Both the position numbers and the translations under genes were made by a program. From Clusia tigrina (taxonomy: Eukaryota; Arthropoda; Insecta; Diptera; Clusiidae): 64,000 bases of DNA. Numbering within the stretch: position 1 is the first letter of the stretch; each line of letters begins with the position of its first letter. Of the stretch, positions 1-10,559 are shown one piece after another. The stretch lies in NCBI GenBank assembly GCA_920105625.2, contig OV050030.1:186416387-186480386 (forward strand), in the 5' to 3' direction. Under the pieces are notes generated by a model. That model was not told the DNA's origin. It worked only from the letters and a program-made list of their open reading frames with translations, and did no database searches.

Positions 1-5
1 GACTC

Positions 6-462
6 TTGGACCTTGATGACACCTGCTTTATCAAGGAAGGCCAAATACTTATTCAAGGCCACAAAAGCTACGAAAGTACGCTTAAAATGGCTTATACACG
101 ACTTGCGAGCCTACCAGAACCTATTTTGATAAAGCATCTAACGCCTTTATCAAATAAGCCAACACATTTCATATCCAACTTGAGAAACAACGCGATTGCA
201 GAATCAGTTGGCAGAACTTAAACCTAATCACATAAGCTACCATCATATTCAACATTATACAGTCAGTTATCTTTGCGTCCTTGGAATCGTTATAATTACA
301 ATTGTAATCGCATGGCGAACACACAAAACAAGGAAACCGAAACCAGCACCACGGAGACTGAATATCAGTGAATCACAAATTCTGTCGACACCCGGCGAAC
401 AACCAACTTTTACTGTAAATGTTGAACCGTTGTTCAACGAGGGGGAGAATGTTGTATTCTAA
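6..462 (+). pseudogene. Env-like C-terminus of an LTR retrotransposon
   Basis: Two overlapping open frames (6-221 and 196-462) sit in different phases, so a frameshift near 200 separates them. The second half has a hydrophobic run of about 16 residues (around residues 25-40, YLCVLGIVIITIVIAW) followed by a basic KTRKPKP stretch. This is the expected end of a single-pass envelope-like protein with a short cytoplasmic tail. The stop falls just inside the LTR that follows, a common arrangement in env-bearing LTR elements of the Errantivirus and roo (BEL/Pao) types. The ectodomain lies outside the window. The family cannot be fixed from this tail alone. Confidence 0.5.
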
Positions 463-893
463 GCGAAGTCAACAACCCCTGCAATGCACGTCCTAGACTG
501 CGGCCAACGACAGCGCAAATCGCTAACACCAAATTTTCACGTGCATCAGCACTTTGTGCACATTAATTGTAGTTTTTTTGCATTACCTTTTTATTACTTG
601 TTTATGTTTTATTTTATATGTAAAATATCTAAGTAAGCAATAATGGTTCAATTATAATAGTATAAATTAACTGAAATTATTAAATATGTATCAGTTCTTT
701 GAAACCTATCAACGAGTGTTTTATTGAATTAGTCATTCCGGAGGACTGGTTATATGCACTAGTATCTTCACTCAACAATAGTCTTGGTTTTATACCTAGG
801 CTACTTTCCACACATTTATCGAAGATCTGGCTATGGCACTAGTATCTTCAATGAATATTTGTCTTGGTTTTGCACCTAGGCTATTTCATAACA
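450..893 (+). repeat. 3' LTR of the element ending in the env-like ORF
   Basis: A purine tract (439-449, gagggggagaa) is followed by TGTTGTATTC and the block ends with CATAACA, giving TG...CA ends and about 444 bp. The 3' part holds an imperfect tandem duplication with an 80-bp offset (about 746-810 and 826-893), sharing gcactagtatcttca and acctaggcta. Length and ends suit a roo-like LTR, but this is not proven. Confidence 0.6.
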
Positions 894-896
894 ACA

Positions 897-2460
897 AAAC
901 AAGGGTCTGGTGTAACCATCAGGACCCAGCAAAAGTAAGGTGGAATAAAAGAATTCCCAATCTTAACATGTATAATGGCACTTTCATAGTCCAATTGTGT
1001 TCACAGTGTGATAGACATCTTCAGTTGATTTTCAATATTCTGTCTATACTCATTCAAGTTTGTTTTGTGGTAAAAAATCTTAGCTGTCTTAGCTCTATGG
1101 GTTTGACGTCATTTGTGTAGTCAATTATTATCGGAGAGTGGTCTGAAGAAAGTTCAAAACAAGCTTAATTTTTATTTGGTTACACTTTATGTTTTTTGTT
1201 ATGATAAAATCGATTGGATTTGGTATCTTTTTCCTGTCTGTTGGCCAGTATGTGGGTTCACCTGAGCTTAAAAATTGCAGTTATTTTTGTTTGTAGCATT
1301 AATCAGATTTCGTCCTTGTTTATTGGTTAGCCTAGATCCCCAGTCAGTGTGTTTTGCATTCAGATCTCCAGCTGCAATGCATTTTACGCCAATCGTCTTA
1401 ATGTAGTCATCATATTGATCCGTCGTTATTAGGTATCTGGGGGAACAGTAAACTGAGGAGATAAATATTTCCCCACTCCTCAAATTGCACAGTAGTGGAT
1501 TGAATATGTGATGTTACATATGGTTGCCTTTCATTATGTCTTAATAATGAATTTTATTTTGATTGCTGTCCCACCTCGAGCTTTACCATCAGGATGATTT
1601 GTCACATAAATTTTGTATCCAGGAAATACTAAATAGCTTTTGTTTGTAAAATGTGTTTCTGAAACTAGTGCTATATCAACAAAAATTGCCATTTGCATTC
1701 TAAGCTACCATTTTTAAACTATTACTTTCGTGCACTTAAGCCTATTAATAACAATGTAATGATATTCATCATATTAGTCATTTGAGTGATTAGGGATTTC
1801 ACCATGTCTTTAAGTTCATTAATATCACTATCGTTTGAATTTTTTGAATTTTCTTCAGCTTTATTTGGATTTGATGACCCTGCAATTTCGGCATAGCTTA
1901 CGCCTGGTTTAACTACTGATCCATCCATATGTTTGTTCTGTAGTAATAATGGATCCTTTCTGCGTAAAGATGGAAACCTTTGAATTTTTATATTTCACAG
2001 CCTTTGTAGTTTGCAGTATGATTTCCGCCACATAGGGCACATTTAATTTCAGCTGCGTTGGTTATTTTTTTTGTACATTCACTTGTTGCATTTCACACAT
2101 ACTGGATCGCTTGTACAGTAGTTTTTTGTATGTCCGTATTTTTGGCATTTAGTGCATTGCGCGACTTCTCTTTTATGATGAGGTGCCTCAAAAACTACTA
2201 TGCAATGTATTAATTTGTTAGTGCTATAAATATCTTTATTGTTAGTATTTGTTTCCAGTTCTATGCTAAACAGTGGTAGCGGTTTTTTTGTTGTCCGTTG
2301 AGCTATGTTAGTTAAGTTAAAACTCTGTGACCGTTTTCACCAAGCTCATTTTTAGTTTCTTCTTGGTCTGCGGAGGGGTGCATACTGCGAAGAATGACTT
2401 TGAAGCCCCTTTCATTTTTGGGTTTAAATGTGTATAGCTTCGTAGCTTTTTGCTTTAGCA
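897..2460 (-). pseudogene. Jockey-clade LINE fragment, gag end and endonuclease
   Basis: Read on the minus strand, the left-going order is gag then endonuclease. Gag zinc-knuckle cysteines lie at about 2170-1990 (for example C-x2-C-G-x-N-H). The gag tail is at 1928-1722, with VSYAEIAG and a hydrophobic end. Endonuclease pieces follow: SSVYCSPR, AAGDLNAKHTDWGSR (1483-1268) and the LSSDHSPI motif near 1140. Reverse transcriptase is missing. The strand order and the gag-knuckle and APE motifs match the Jockey clade and resemble the two LINEs at 36354-44692. Stops and frameshifts separate every piece. The gag side abuts the (CA)n/(TA)n tract at 2481; the other side abuts the LTR at 893. The 897-1100 part is weak. 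Confidence 0.7.
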
Positions 2461-2480
2461 TTTGGAATATTTAGCATTTT

Positions 2481-2612
<132 letters not shown>

Positions 2613-2840
2613 GCACCCCCCCGAAAGGGACAATCACCTTGATGCGTTGTGGGGGCCTACACTGCGATGGCTCATCTGGCTATGCTGACGGGGAGCAGAT
2701 GCTCTCCGGCTGGTTTACCCTTGTCAGAAAGGTAGTTCTACCGACGAGCAGTAACTAAGAATTGTCCCCCCCCTAAATCCTGGGTGTCATGCGGTATATC
2801 GGCTGTCTTATAACGGCGCACTCCTGAAACCGGGCCGAAT
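2613..2840. other. Unassigned 228-bp spacer
   Basis: Starts with a C7 run and contains a second C8 run near 2766. No reading frame or terminal repeat is recognised. It may be non-coding sequence of a neighbouring LINE. Confidence 0.3.
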
Positions 2841-2862
2841 CAATATAGACTGGAGCAAGTAC

Positions 2863-4810
2863 ATGGATGACCTATCTGATAACCTAGGCCATTTCAATTT
2901 TAGGGCAAAGACGCATCAATCGCTAGAGATTGAAAGCGTCGTAGGGAAGATAGATAAGGTAATATTAGAGGCATTTCAAGTTAATTGCAGGGGTAGCTCT
3001 AGCAACAGGGGGAAGAAAACACCTTATTGGAATAACACACTGGCACAGTTAAGATCCAAAGTGTGTACCCTCAACAATAGAGCAAAACGCACCGGTAACT
3101 GGAAAGATCATGCTAGAGCGTTAATCAAGTATAATATTAAGATTAGGAAAGCTCAAAGAGATAGCTTCAGGAACTTCTATGAAGATAATTCATCCACATC
3201 GACAGCCGCCAGGCTACACAAGACACTGACGAAGGCTAAAACAGAATGTAGGATGGCACTGAAGCTAACGGATGGAAGCTATACACTGAACGACAAATAG
3301 AGGGTGGAACTCCTTTTGAAAACATACTTTTCAGACGCAACAACCGTTGAATCAAGACTTACCTCAAAAAGGTTTCACACAAGTATGGAAGACTAGAGAC
3401 TTGCAACAAAGATAATAACACCACATCAAGTACAGTGGACTGTAGGAACTTTTGACCCCTACAAGACACCAGGAGCATATGGCATAATGCACGATAATTT
3501 ACAGAAAGGAATAAAGGTAGTGGCTCAGAATAAAGTAAAGTTATTCAGAATAAGCTTGGCGAAAGGGTATATTCCAGCAATCTGTTGGAAAGCTCTAGTT
3601 ACGTTTATACCTAGAAAGAAGGATTTCACTTCTCCAAAATCTTTCAGACCCATAAGTCTAACCTCCTTTGTACTCAAAACAATGGAGGAAATTGTGGACA
3701 ATTATTTACGAACACACACTCTAGTCGCATCACCTCTAATAGAATCAACATGCGTACAGAGGAGGAAGGTCCACGGAGACCGCCGTGTTTCAGCTAACTG
3801 ATATCATTAGAGACGCAGTAGAGAATCAAGAAATAGTCATCTGTGGTTTCCTTGACATTGAAGGAGCCTTCGACAACACCTCGCATCAGGCAATTGGAAG
3901 AGCACTACGCAGAAAAAAATACAGGGACAACTATAACCCGCTGGGTGAGTTTTATGCTTCAAACGAGAATAATAGAGACTAATGCGGGCGATACGCAATA
4001 GAAATGCTCTGTACAAATGGGTGCCCGCAGGGAGGAGTACTTTCCCCACTCATGTGGAGCCTAGTGGTAGATCAACTATTTGATCTGCTGCAGCACAACG
4101 GCATCACCTGTCAGGGATATGCAGACAACATTGTAATAATTGCGGTAATAGAGGTAAATTTGAAAGCACTCTTTGTGACATAATACAGAGACGACTCTTT
4201 CTTACTCAAGAATGGTGCACTTCAGTGGGACGGAACATAAACCCCACAAAAACAACCATTGTACCGTTCACTCGCAAAAAGAAGTTGCCGCATATGCCAA
4301 TCCAATCAAACTCCGAAATGTGGAGATTAGTTTGTCAAGGGAGTTAGTTTATCTAGGAATAATACTAGATTCCAAACTTCTGTGGAAAGCACATACGGAT
4401 TTTGTAACAAGTAAGGCAATCAGAGCATTAATGGTGTGTAGAAGTTTAGCTGGGAAGACATGGTATTGCAAACCTTACAATCTGAAATGGATGTACACCA
4501 TGATAGTTAGGCCGGTTCTAATATATGGAGCAGTGGCATTGGCTCAAAGTACCAAATTGTTCACCATGAATAACACTTTGAAGAAGGTACAACGAATAGC
4601 ATGCATATGTATTACCGGAGGTATGAAAACGTCTCCCACAGCAGCAATGAAAACACTTTTAGATTTTACTCCGCTACATATTATAGTAGAAATGGCTGCA
4701 AAAAGAACCCTATTAAGATTCGTCAAGGAAAGTGCTGCCCGCGAGAAAATTTGTATTAATAAACAACGAGATAGCATCGTTGCCATTATACTCCTCGCGG
4801 ACCCACCTTG
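2863..4810 (+). pseudogene. LOA-clade LINE reverse transcriptase (broken)
   Basis: Frames at 2863-3300, 3487-3801, 3785-3982 and 4212-4810 give the pieces of one ORF2 in order. The linker before RT has PYWNNTLAQLR. RT fingers include SFRPISLTSFVLKTME. Palm motif A is LDIEGAFDNTS (about 3857). Motif B is GCPQGGVLSPLMW (about 4020). The thumb has YLGIILDSKLLWKAH (about 4350). The catalytic YADD box reads YADN near 4117, so the second aspartate is lost. Several frameshifts and stops occur, and the copy is dead. The 5' endonuclease is absent (5' truncation near 2841). It is homologous to the reverse-strand element at 47277-48356. Confidence 0.75.
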
Positions 4811-5314
4811 TATTGGGGACCGTGTTTGGTTGACGGGGGACGTCCTTCTGCTGTGCGCGTGCTCCTGTAAACCCTAAATCACTCTTTGGAAAAATCACTA
4901 CATTACACTTTTAGTTTTTAAATCACAAGCCGATTTATTCTTAAAATACTAATTCTTATATACTATTTACAATTCACAATTACAATACAAAAACTGACCT
5001 CTCTGGTGTTCCAGTTTCGCACCTGTTAATTGGTGTCAGTTGGTCAAGCCAACTGACCTAAGCCATTCTGAAATGTTGATGGTGCATTCTAAATTTCAAT
5101 GCCCTTCGGTGGCTGGACTGCGAAACTGTAGCACCCTAAAAGTTTACATAATAAATATTACATAGGTAATATTAATTCAAAATACTCGTACCCTAAAAAT
5201 ATGTGCTTTCTTAAGTAACTTTAACACATGCTAATCACACAGAATGTGTGGTATCTATTAGGAGTCGATGATGTGAGACACTACGCGCAGGCAGCTTGAT
5301 TCTAACTCACAACA
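4811..5314 (-). repeat. Solo LTR, minus orientation, with TSD cttg
   Basis: About 504 bp, beginning TGTTGTGAGTTAG on the minus strand. It matches 57853-58347 over its whole length, and part of it matches 45510-45712. Homology with 57853-58347 stops exactly at tattg (4811). The 4-bp sequence cttg occurs just before (4807-4810) and just after (5315-5318). It has no internal region, so it is a solo LTR left by recombination within the host LINE. Confidence 0.8.
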
Positions 5315-5935
5315 CTTGAGACGATATGAACAAATGGTATAACTTTGAGAAACGCTTCACAGTTGTGCTTGGGAACAAGAAGCAATGGAAACCTGAATCA
5401 TTTCAAGATATCATAAAAGATCACACCATCAAGTGGTTCACAGATGGTTCAAAAACATAAGAAGGGATTGGAGCCGGCATATTTGGGCCGAGGGTCAACC
5501 ACTCCGTACCAATGGGGAAATCAACCAGCATATTCCAGGCAGAGGTAAATTGCAATTCACCTCTGTGTTCTCATTAACTTCGGACGTAACCTTGTATGAC
5601 AGGACATTGCTATCATGTCTGACAGTCAGGCAGCTATACAAGCACTCAATTCATAAGAGATTCACTCTAAACTCGTATGGGAATGCGTAGAGCTTTTAAA
5701 TAAGCTACGAAGCCTCAATAAACTCTCCATAATATGGGTCCCGGGACATACTGGGATACCCGGAAATAAAAAAGCGGGTAGTCTTGCCAGGAAAGGGGCA
5801 GCCACACAATTTATTGGGCCTGAACCATTCTTTGGCATAGGGGCAAATAGCATAACAGATAAATTAAGACAGTAGGAATAATCCAGAAGATCACTCTACT
5901 GGGGCTCACCACCAAAACTTAGACAATCCAAGCTC
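5315..5935 (+). pseudogene. LOA-clade LINE RNase H domain (broken)
   Basis: Continues the LINE above. RNase H acts on RNA-DNA hybrids after first-strand synthesis. Visible motifs are WFTDGSKT (first catalytic Asp, about 5433-5456), a FQAEV segment with the Glu, MSDSQAAIQAL (second Asp, about 5610) and WVPGHTGIPGN (about 5735-5765). A TAA follows TDGSKT, another stop follows the SDSQ box, and frames change. The C-terminal CCHC finger is not seen before the sequence decays near 5935. Confidence 0.75.
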
Positions 5936-6008
5936 ATGTATACGTATTTGTAGATGTATATTAATATGTATGTACATGTCTATGGAAATGTATTCGTATA
6001 TGCATATA

Positions 6009-6927
6009 TCGGGTTTTTCAATAAGAGCGCTAGAAAAGTTTTTTTAAATAAAACAAAACTGGTTTTAGATATCAATGAAATTCTTTATTCCTATGAAAGT
6101 ACGTTCCATGCCATTATGTATGGAACTCGAACTCGAACTTTTGCATAGCCACTACGGCCACGCTAGCAGAAGTCCAGACGCTGAACCCAATTTTAAACGG
6201 TTTTCAAACATAAATCGGCCGATACTGCTGCAATTTCACGTTCGATATTCGTACGAAATTCATCAATCGTCGCTAGTTTGTTGGCATAGACCATAGACTT
6301 GACATAGTCCCACAGGAAATAATCTAACGGCGTCAAATCGCACGACCGAGGCGGCCAATCGACTGGGCCATTTCGTGAGATAACACGTTCACCAAACTTG
6401 GTTTGCAGTAAATTGATTGTGGCATTCGCTGTGTGGCTTGTGGCACCGTCCTGTTGGAATCACATGTCCTCCAAGTCCATATTATCCAATTGGGGCCAAA
6501 AATATTCGGTTATCATTGAACGGTAGCGATTCGTATTCACAGTAATGTGCCGGTCTTGATCATCACGGAAGAAGTACGGCCCAATAAACCGCACCTAACC
6601 GTAATTTTTCGGGATGCAATGATGACTCATGGAGTACGTGTGGATTGCTGTGTAACCAATAACGCATATTTTGCTTATTTACGAAGCCATTCAGCCAGAA
6701 ATGAGCCTCATCATAAATTGGACGTAGCGCTCTTAAAGTTGAGGCGGCTGACTCCGAAATTCGGTAGTAATTTTAATAATTTCGACTCGTTGTTGGCTCG
6801 TATATCTTTGCATAATGAAATGGCAAACCTTACTGAAGAGAAATGTCAAGAGAGCGGGAAAAAATATGGCGTCGTTTGCTATCACTATCGATTTACGTTT
6901 GTAGCGTTTCTTTTGAAAAACCCTTTA
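6009..6927. mobile_element. Tc1/mariner element, internally deleted, with TIRs
   Basis: Left terminus gggtttttcaataagagcgct (6009) is an imperfect inverted match to the right terminus, which reads gggtttttcaaaagaaacgct on the minus strand (ending near 6927). TA/TATA sequence flanks both ends, as expected for TA target sites. The body encodes a shortened transposase on the minus strand. The total of about 0.92 kb is shorter than a full-length element (about 1.2-1.3 kb). Confidence 0.8.
6140..6840 (-). pseudogene. Tc1/mariner transposase, internally deleted
   Basis: On the minus strand the start region reads like the usual N-terminus (QRYTSQQRVEIIKI near 6815). It then jumps directly to DEAHFWLNGFVNKQNMRYW (first catalytic Asp, about 6715), so most of the DNA-binding domain is deleted. 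The second Asp is in FQQDGATSHTA (about 6450) and the third in PPRSCDLTPLDYFLW (about 6330). A TGA precedes FQQDG and a TAG lies near the C-terminus, so no active enzyme is possible. Related transposases are widespread in arthropods; the exact DD(n)D family is not assigned. Confidence 0.75.
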
Positions 6928-7039
6928 TATATGTGTATGTGTATATGTATATGTATTTTTAAATTTTTTTTTGCTGAGGAGGGGAAACATCTAAAGTATA
7001 TGGCCGATGCCGTAGTGTAGGACTTTACCCCGAACCAAA

Positions 7040-7067
7040 CCCCCCCCCCCCCCCCCCCCCCCCCCCC
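7040..7067. repeat. C28 homopolymer (G28 on the LINE sense strand)
   Basis: Twenty-eight consecutive C in the 3' UTR of R1 copy B. On the element's sense strand it is G28, a potential G-quadruplex. Such a run could also be an assembly length error. Confidence 0.9.
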
Positions 7068-7142
7068 TTGTCCGACGGTTATTCCACCCGGAACTTCACT
7101 TTTAAGTAGTGCGTTGGGAGGTCGTTATGAGTATATTACTAC

Positions 7143-9845
7143 TCAATCGTCAGTATTGGTCATTCTGTCATAGTATGATCCAAGGCTCATTTGAGCGTCG
7201 CGAACTCCTTCTGGAGATCCATTAGCGCGTTCCATTCTATGCATGTATTCCGTGTGTTGCAGCGTGTTCATAATACTCGCCACCACAGCACATGTGGTAT
7301 TCCATTTCTCTTTATCCTCGCACATATTTGGTACCAGATTGTACTCCGTCAGAGTTTCGCCGAATGCTCTTTCTAGATCCATTCGTCCATTGATGAATCC
7401 CGGACAGTGCAATAACACATGCAGCGCACTTTCCGGAGATTCTGGGCATATTGGGCAATAAGGGTCGTCTTCTCGATGGAACCTGTGCAGGTATTCATTG
7501 AAGCACCCATGTCCAGTGAGCATCTGCGTAAGATGGTAGTTAACCTCTCCGTGTCTTCGGTCCACCCACAAAGGAATATTTGGGATGTGTTTGAACGTTC
7601 GGCGACCCTTTTCGGATTTCTTCCATCGTTGCTGCCATTCCGCAATTGTGCGCAGCCTTTCTTCCTTTTTTGCTGCACTTGACGACCTACGCCCGACATC
7701 ATAAAGCCGCTCCATTTCGCGAGCGAGCAGGTCGATGGGCACCTTCCTTGCAATGACACAAATAGCATCATCTGAGACGGTGCGGTAGGCTCTGGCCACT
7801 TTCAGAGCACCAAGCCTCTATGTGGCTTGGATGCTTTTATAGTATGACTTCTTCGTATTTGCCCAGATCGGTGCTGCATACAGGATCACCAAACTTATCA
7901 CAGTTAATAAGAGTTGCCGTCTGCTTGCTCGGGGGCCACCAATGTTAGGCATTAGTCTCGTTAAAGCACCATTTATTCGAGCGGCATTATCGCTTTAGAT
8001 ACCGTTGAGAAGTGATGATGTGATCACCTATCGTTATTGTTATTTCTTCGCGCGCGCGTCTTGTGCTCAGCAGCACCACCTCCATTTTTTGTGCTGCCAG
8101 CTCGAACTTTGCATTTCCCAGCAATCTTCTTACTCTCGTGATAGCGTCGTTACATACCGCCTGCAGTGTGTCATGGTGCTTTCCCACTGAAACCATCGCG
8201 ATGTCATCTACGTATCCAACGAGTGTTGTGTCTCCCGAGAGGTCAAGTTTAAGGATGCCGTCATACATTGCGTTCAAGAGAATGGGGCCCAGCACCGAAC
8301 CCTGGGGGACGCCGCCAGTTACTCTGTACATTTTTACGCCATCGTCCGTGTCATAAAACAAGATACTGTTGTCGAAGTAGGTCGCTATAATTCGCTGCGC
8401 GAAACTTTCAAGTGCGCTCATAATCTGGGGTCAGCTTGCGGAGTTGAATACGTTTTTAATATCCAACGTCACCACCGCACAGTACTTCTTTGTACCAAAT
8501 CTCCATTGTATGCCGCTAGTGGCTTGACGAGCAATACTCATGATGGTTTGAATAGCGTCCAGCGTTGATCGCGCTTTCCTAAAACCATACTGGTTTGGGG
8601 ACAGCCCTTCTGGTTTCTCCAGAGGCTCCTGTTGTCAATCGCATACGATGCGCTCCAATACTTTGCTCAGCGTATCCAACATACACAAAGGGCGGTACGG
8701 AGAGTTTAGCGAAAAGCTCCGGCGTCGCCTTAATCGCTGCTTTCACTGCAATGTTTGGAAAGCGGTGCAAACCCGGTGCTTTGTTATCTGCGATGCGTTG
8801 CATGATGAGAAGCACTTCCTGTGTGGTAACTTCAAGGATATCATCCATGTGCAATTGCTGGCCCTGGTAAAGTGTGGCTTCTTCTTGGCGAGGGAATAGA
8901 GTGAATACCACCTCTCGCAAGAGTGTCGAGCTTGTGATCTGTGGTACTCTTGAGCCTTTGAGCTTCCTCATAACTGTTTTATAACCAATTCCCCAGGGAT
9001 CAAGGTCTACGTTTTCGCGAAGCTCCCTAAAGCATCGGTCTTTCCAATCTTGTGTGGATTTTTTGAGTACTGCTTTACAGATCCTGTAGTCTGCCAATAG
9101 CGCGTCTGTCTTGCGCAGTGCGAGATTTCTTAAGTTTTCTTCGCGCATTATGGCAATTTCTTCTAGCGATCACGATCTCCTCATTCCACCAGTAGACTGG
9201 CTTTCTGTCAGGTCTGCCTGATAACCTAGGCATGGTTGTGTCGCATGCTTTACCGAGGCAGGCTGTGATGCTCGCCGTTATACTTTCTGCTTCGCGAGCT
9301 ATGGCATTCCAGGCGAAGGTTAGGTCCACAAATGAGCTGTTTCTTCCATTTTCGAAGTTGCATTGGCCAGGCACATTAAGCAGCTCGAGATCAAGCAGAG
9401 CCATGCTCTCCAGCAACGCTGTGCCACGTCTGTTGGTGCGCGTGCTCCCCCAAGTAGTAAACCATCGTTAAAGTCACCAGCAATCAGGAGTGGGTGTTTG
9501 CCCCGCGCTTCTGCTACTAGTGCTACCAACATTCTTTCGTACTCTTCCGCGTTCATACTGGGTGGGTCGTAGCAACTAAAAAGGAAGATGCCCCTCGCTT
9601 TGAACCAGGTGTAACCACGTTCTGCTCCCGTCATTTTACTATGCGGTTTTGAATTGCCCATTTTCCATACCGCCGACTATTTCGAGACATCAGACGTCCA
9701 GGAGTTTTCGATGTTTCGTATGGCTCTGATAGTTTTCGTATGGCTCTGATAGTAGCGCAATATCTACGCTGTGCTCCTGCATGGTTTTCCGCAAGAGGTC
9801 TTGAGAGACCGCACAATGATTGAGGTTGAGCTGAACAAATCTCAT
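7143..9845 (-). pseudogene. R1-clade LINE ORF2 (endonuclease, RT, Zn finger), broken
   Basis: The start codon at 9845 overlaps the ORF1 stop as ATGA and opens with the R1-type MRFVQLNLNHC. The APE endonuclease follows (KARGIFLFSCYDPP, LLIAGDFN, 9661-9320). RT pieces are DNKAPGLHRFPNIA (about 8800-8740), GGVPQGSVLGPILLNAMYDG (about 8310-8270) and an intact YVDD catalytic box (about 8210). The C-terminal ORF 7799-7143 has HGEVNYHLTQMLTGHG and CPICPESPESALHVLLHCP, the R1-type CCHC finger. Frameshifts and stops lie near 9840-9660, 9400-9150, 8640, 8450 and 7985. Normal ORF2 is about 1,000 residues. Classical R1 targets 28S rDNA, but no rDNA flanks this copy. Confidence 0.8.
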
Positions 9846-9979
9846 GCTCGTTTCTTATTTATTGCCTCCTGGTACTGTGGGCACCTTGCACTACCTGTAC
9901 ACACATTTCTGGATTTGCTTACGACGCATTGCCTCCTTTTGTGGCAATAATAATTGAATCTACCCTTGGTTTAATTACA

Positions 9980-10557
9980 TTATGCTAAACTGCTTTGCTT
10001 TCTTACCACCTTTGTCCATGCTTCCCACTTTATCTGTCTCGAGATCGCTCTGCTTGCAAAGGTGACATCTATTATTGACCCCGATCTGCCGTTATTAAAC
10101 GTGTGTGTTGTAACACGATTTAAGTTAACTATATCGAGGCTAGCAAATGCTTGCAATAATGCGGTACCCCTGCGATTCGTTCTAATGCTGCCCCACTCAA
10201 CTGCCCATGCTTTGAAATCACCCGCAATTATTATGGGGCTCTTCCCTCGAGCATCTGTAACCAAGCGGTCAAGCATTTCAACTTGGTGGGGCGTAGCAGC
10301 TATAAAAGTGGACCCCCTTTATGTTGGCATATACAAACCCTTCCTGTTGCCGGCTGACCTTACGTTCGAAGGGAATGGTGCCACAGACCCAGATGGCTGA
10401 CTGCTTTTTTGTATCTTCTGCCCAATTAGAATCATACATAGGTGTTTTATATTATTCGATAATTAATGCAATGTAGACTTTCTGTTCCATTACCGCTTCA
10501 GCAAATCCTGAGCAGCCTCGCAGTGGTTTAGGTTTATTTGGATACACCTAACCATCC
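9980..10557 (-). pseudogene. R1-clade LINE copy A, ORF2 N-terminal endonuclease
   Basis: Begins at the ORF1/ORF2 junction with IQINLNHCEAAQDLL (about 10545-10500). It continues through FVYANIKGVHFYSCYAPP (about 10345-10290), then 10276-9980 with SPIIIAGDFKAWAVEWGS and GSIIDVTFAS. These are APE endonuclease motifs. A frameshift and stops separate the pieces. It stops abruptly near 9975, where copy B begins, so the RT half of copy A is not in this window. Confidence 0.75.
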
Positions 10558-10559
10558 CG

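Larger units (their letters stand above)
2841..5935 (+). mobile_element. LOA-clade LINE, 5' truncated, split by a solo LTR
   Basis: One LINE copy covers the linker, reverse transcriptase and thumb (2863-4810) and then RNase H (5315-5935). The two parts are separated by the solo LTR at 4811-5314. Removing the LTR and one copy of its 4-bp duplication leaves the two parts in the same reading frame, which supports a single ancestral element. A reverse transcriptase followed by an APE-LINE type RNase H, and the close resemblance to the element at 46014-48388, point to the LOA/Bilbo group. Confidence 0.7.
6961..9970 (-). mobile_element. R1-clade LINE, copy B (5' truncated, poly-A end)
   Basis: Read leftwards: the last residues of ORF1, overlapping ORF1/ORF2 (9845), endonuclease, reverse transcriptase, a C-terminal CCHC-containing domain, a 3' UTR and an A-rich tail (near 6960-6975 on the minus strand). 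The 3' UTR contains a C28 run on the plus strand. Its 5' end abuts R1 copy A near 9975 with no recognisable junction. Confidence 0.75.
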
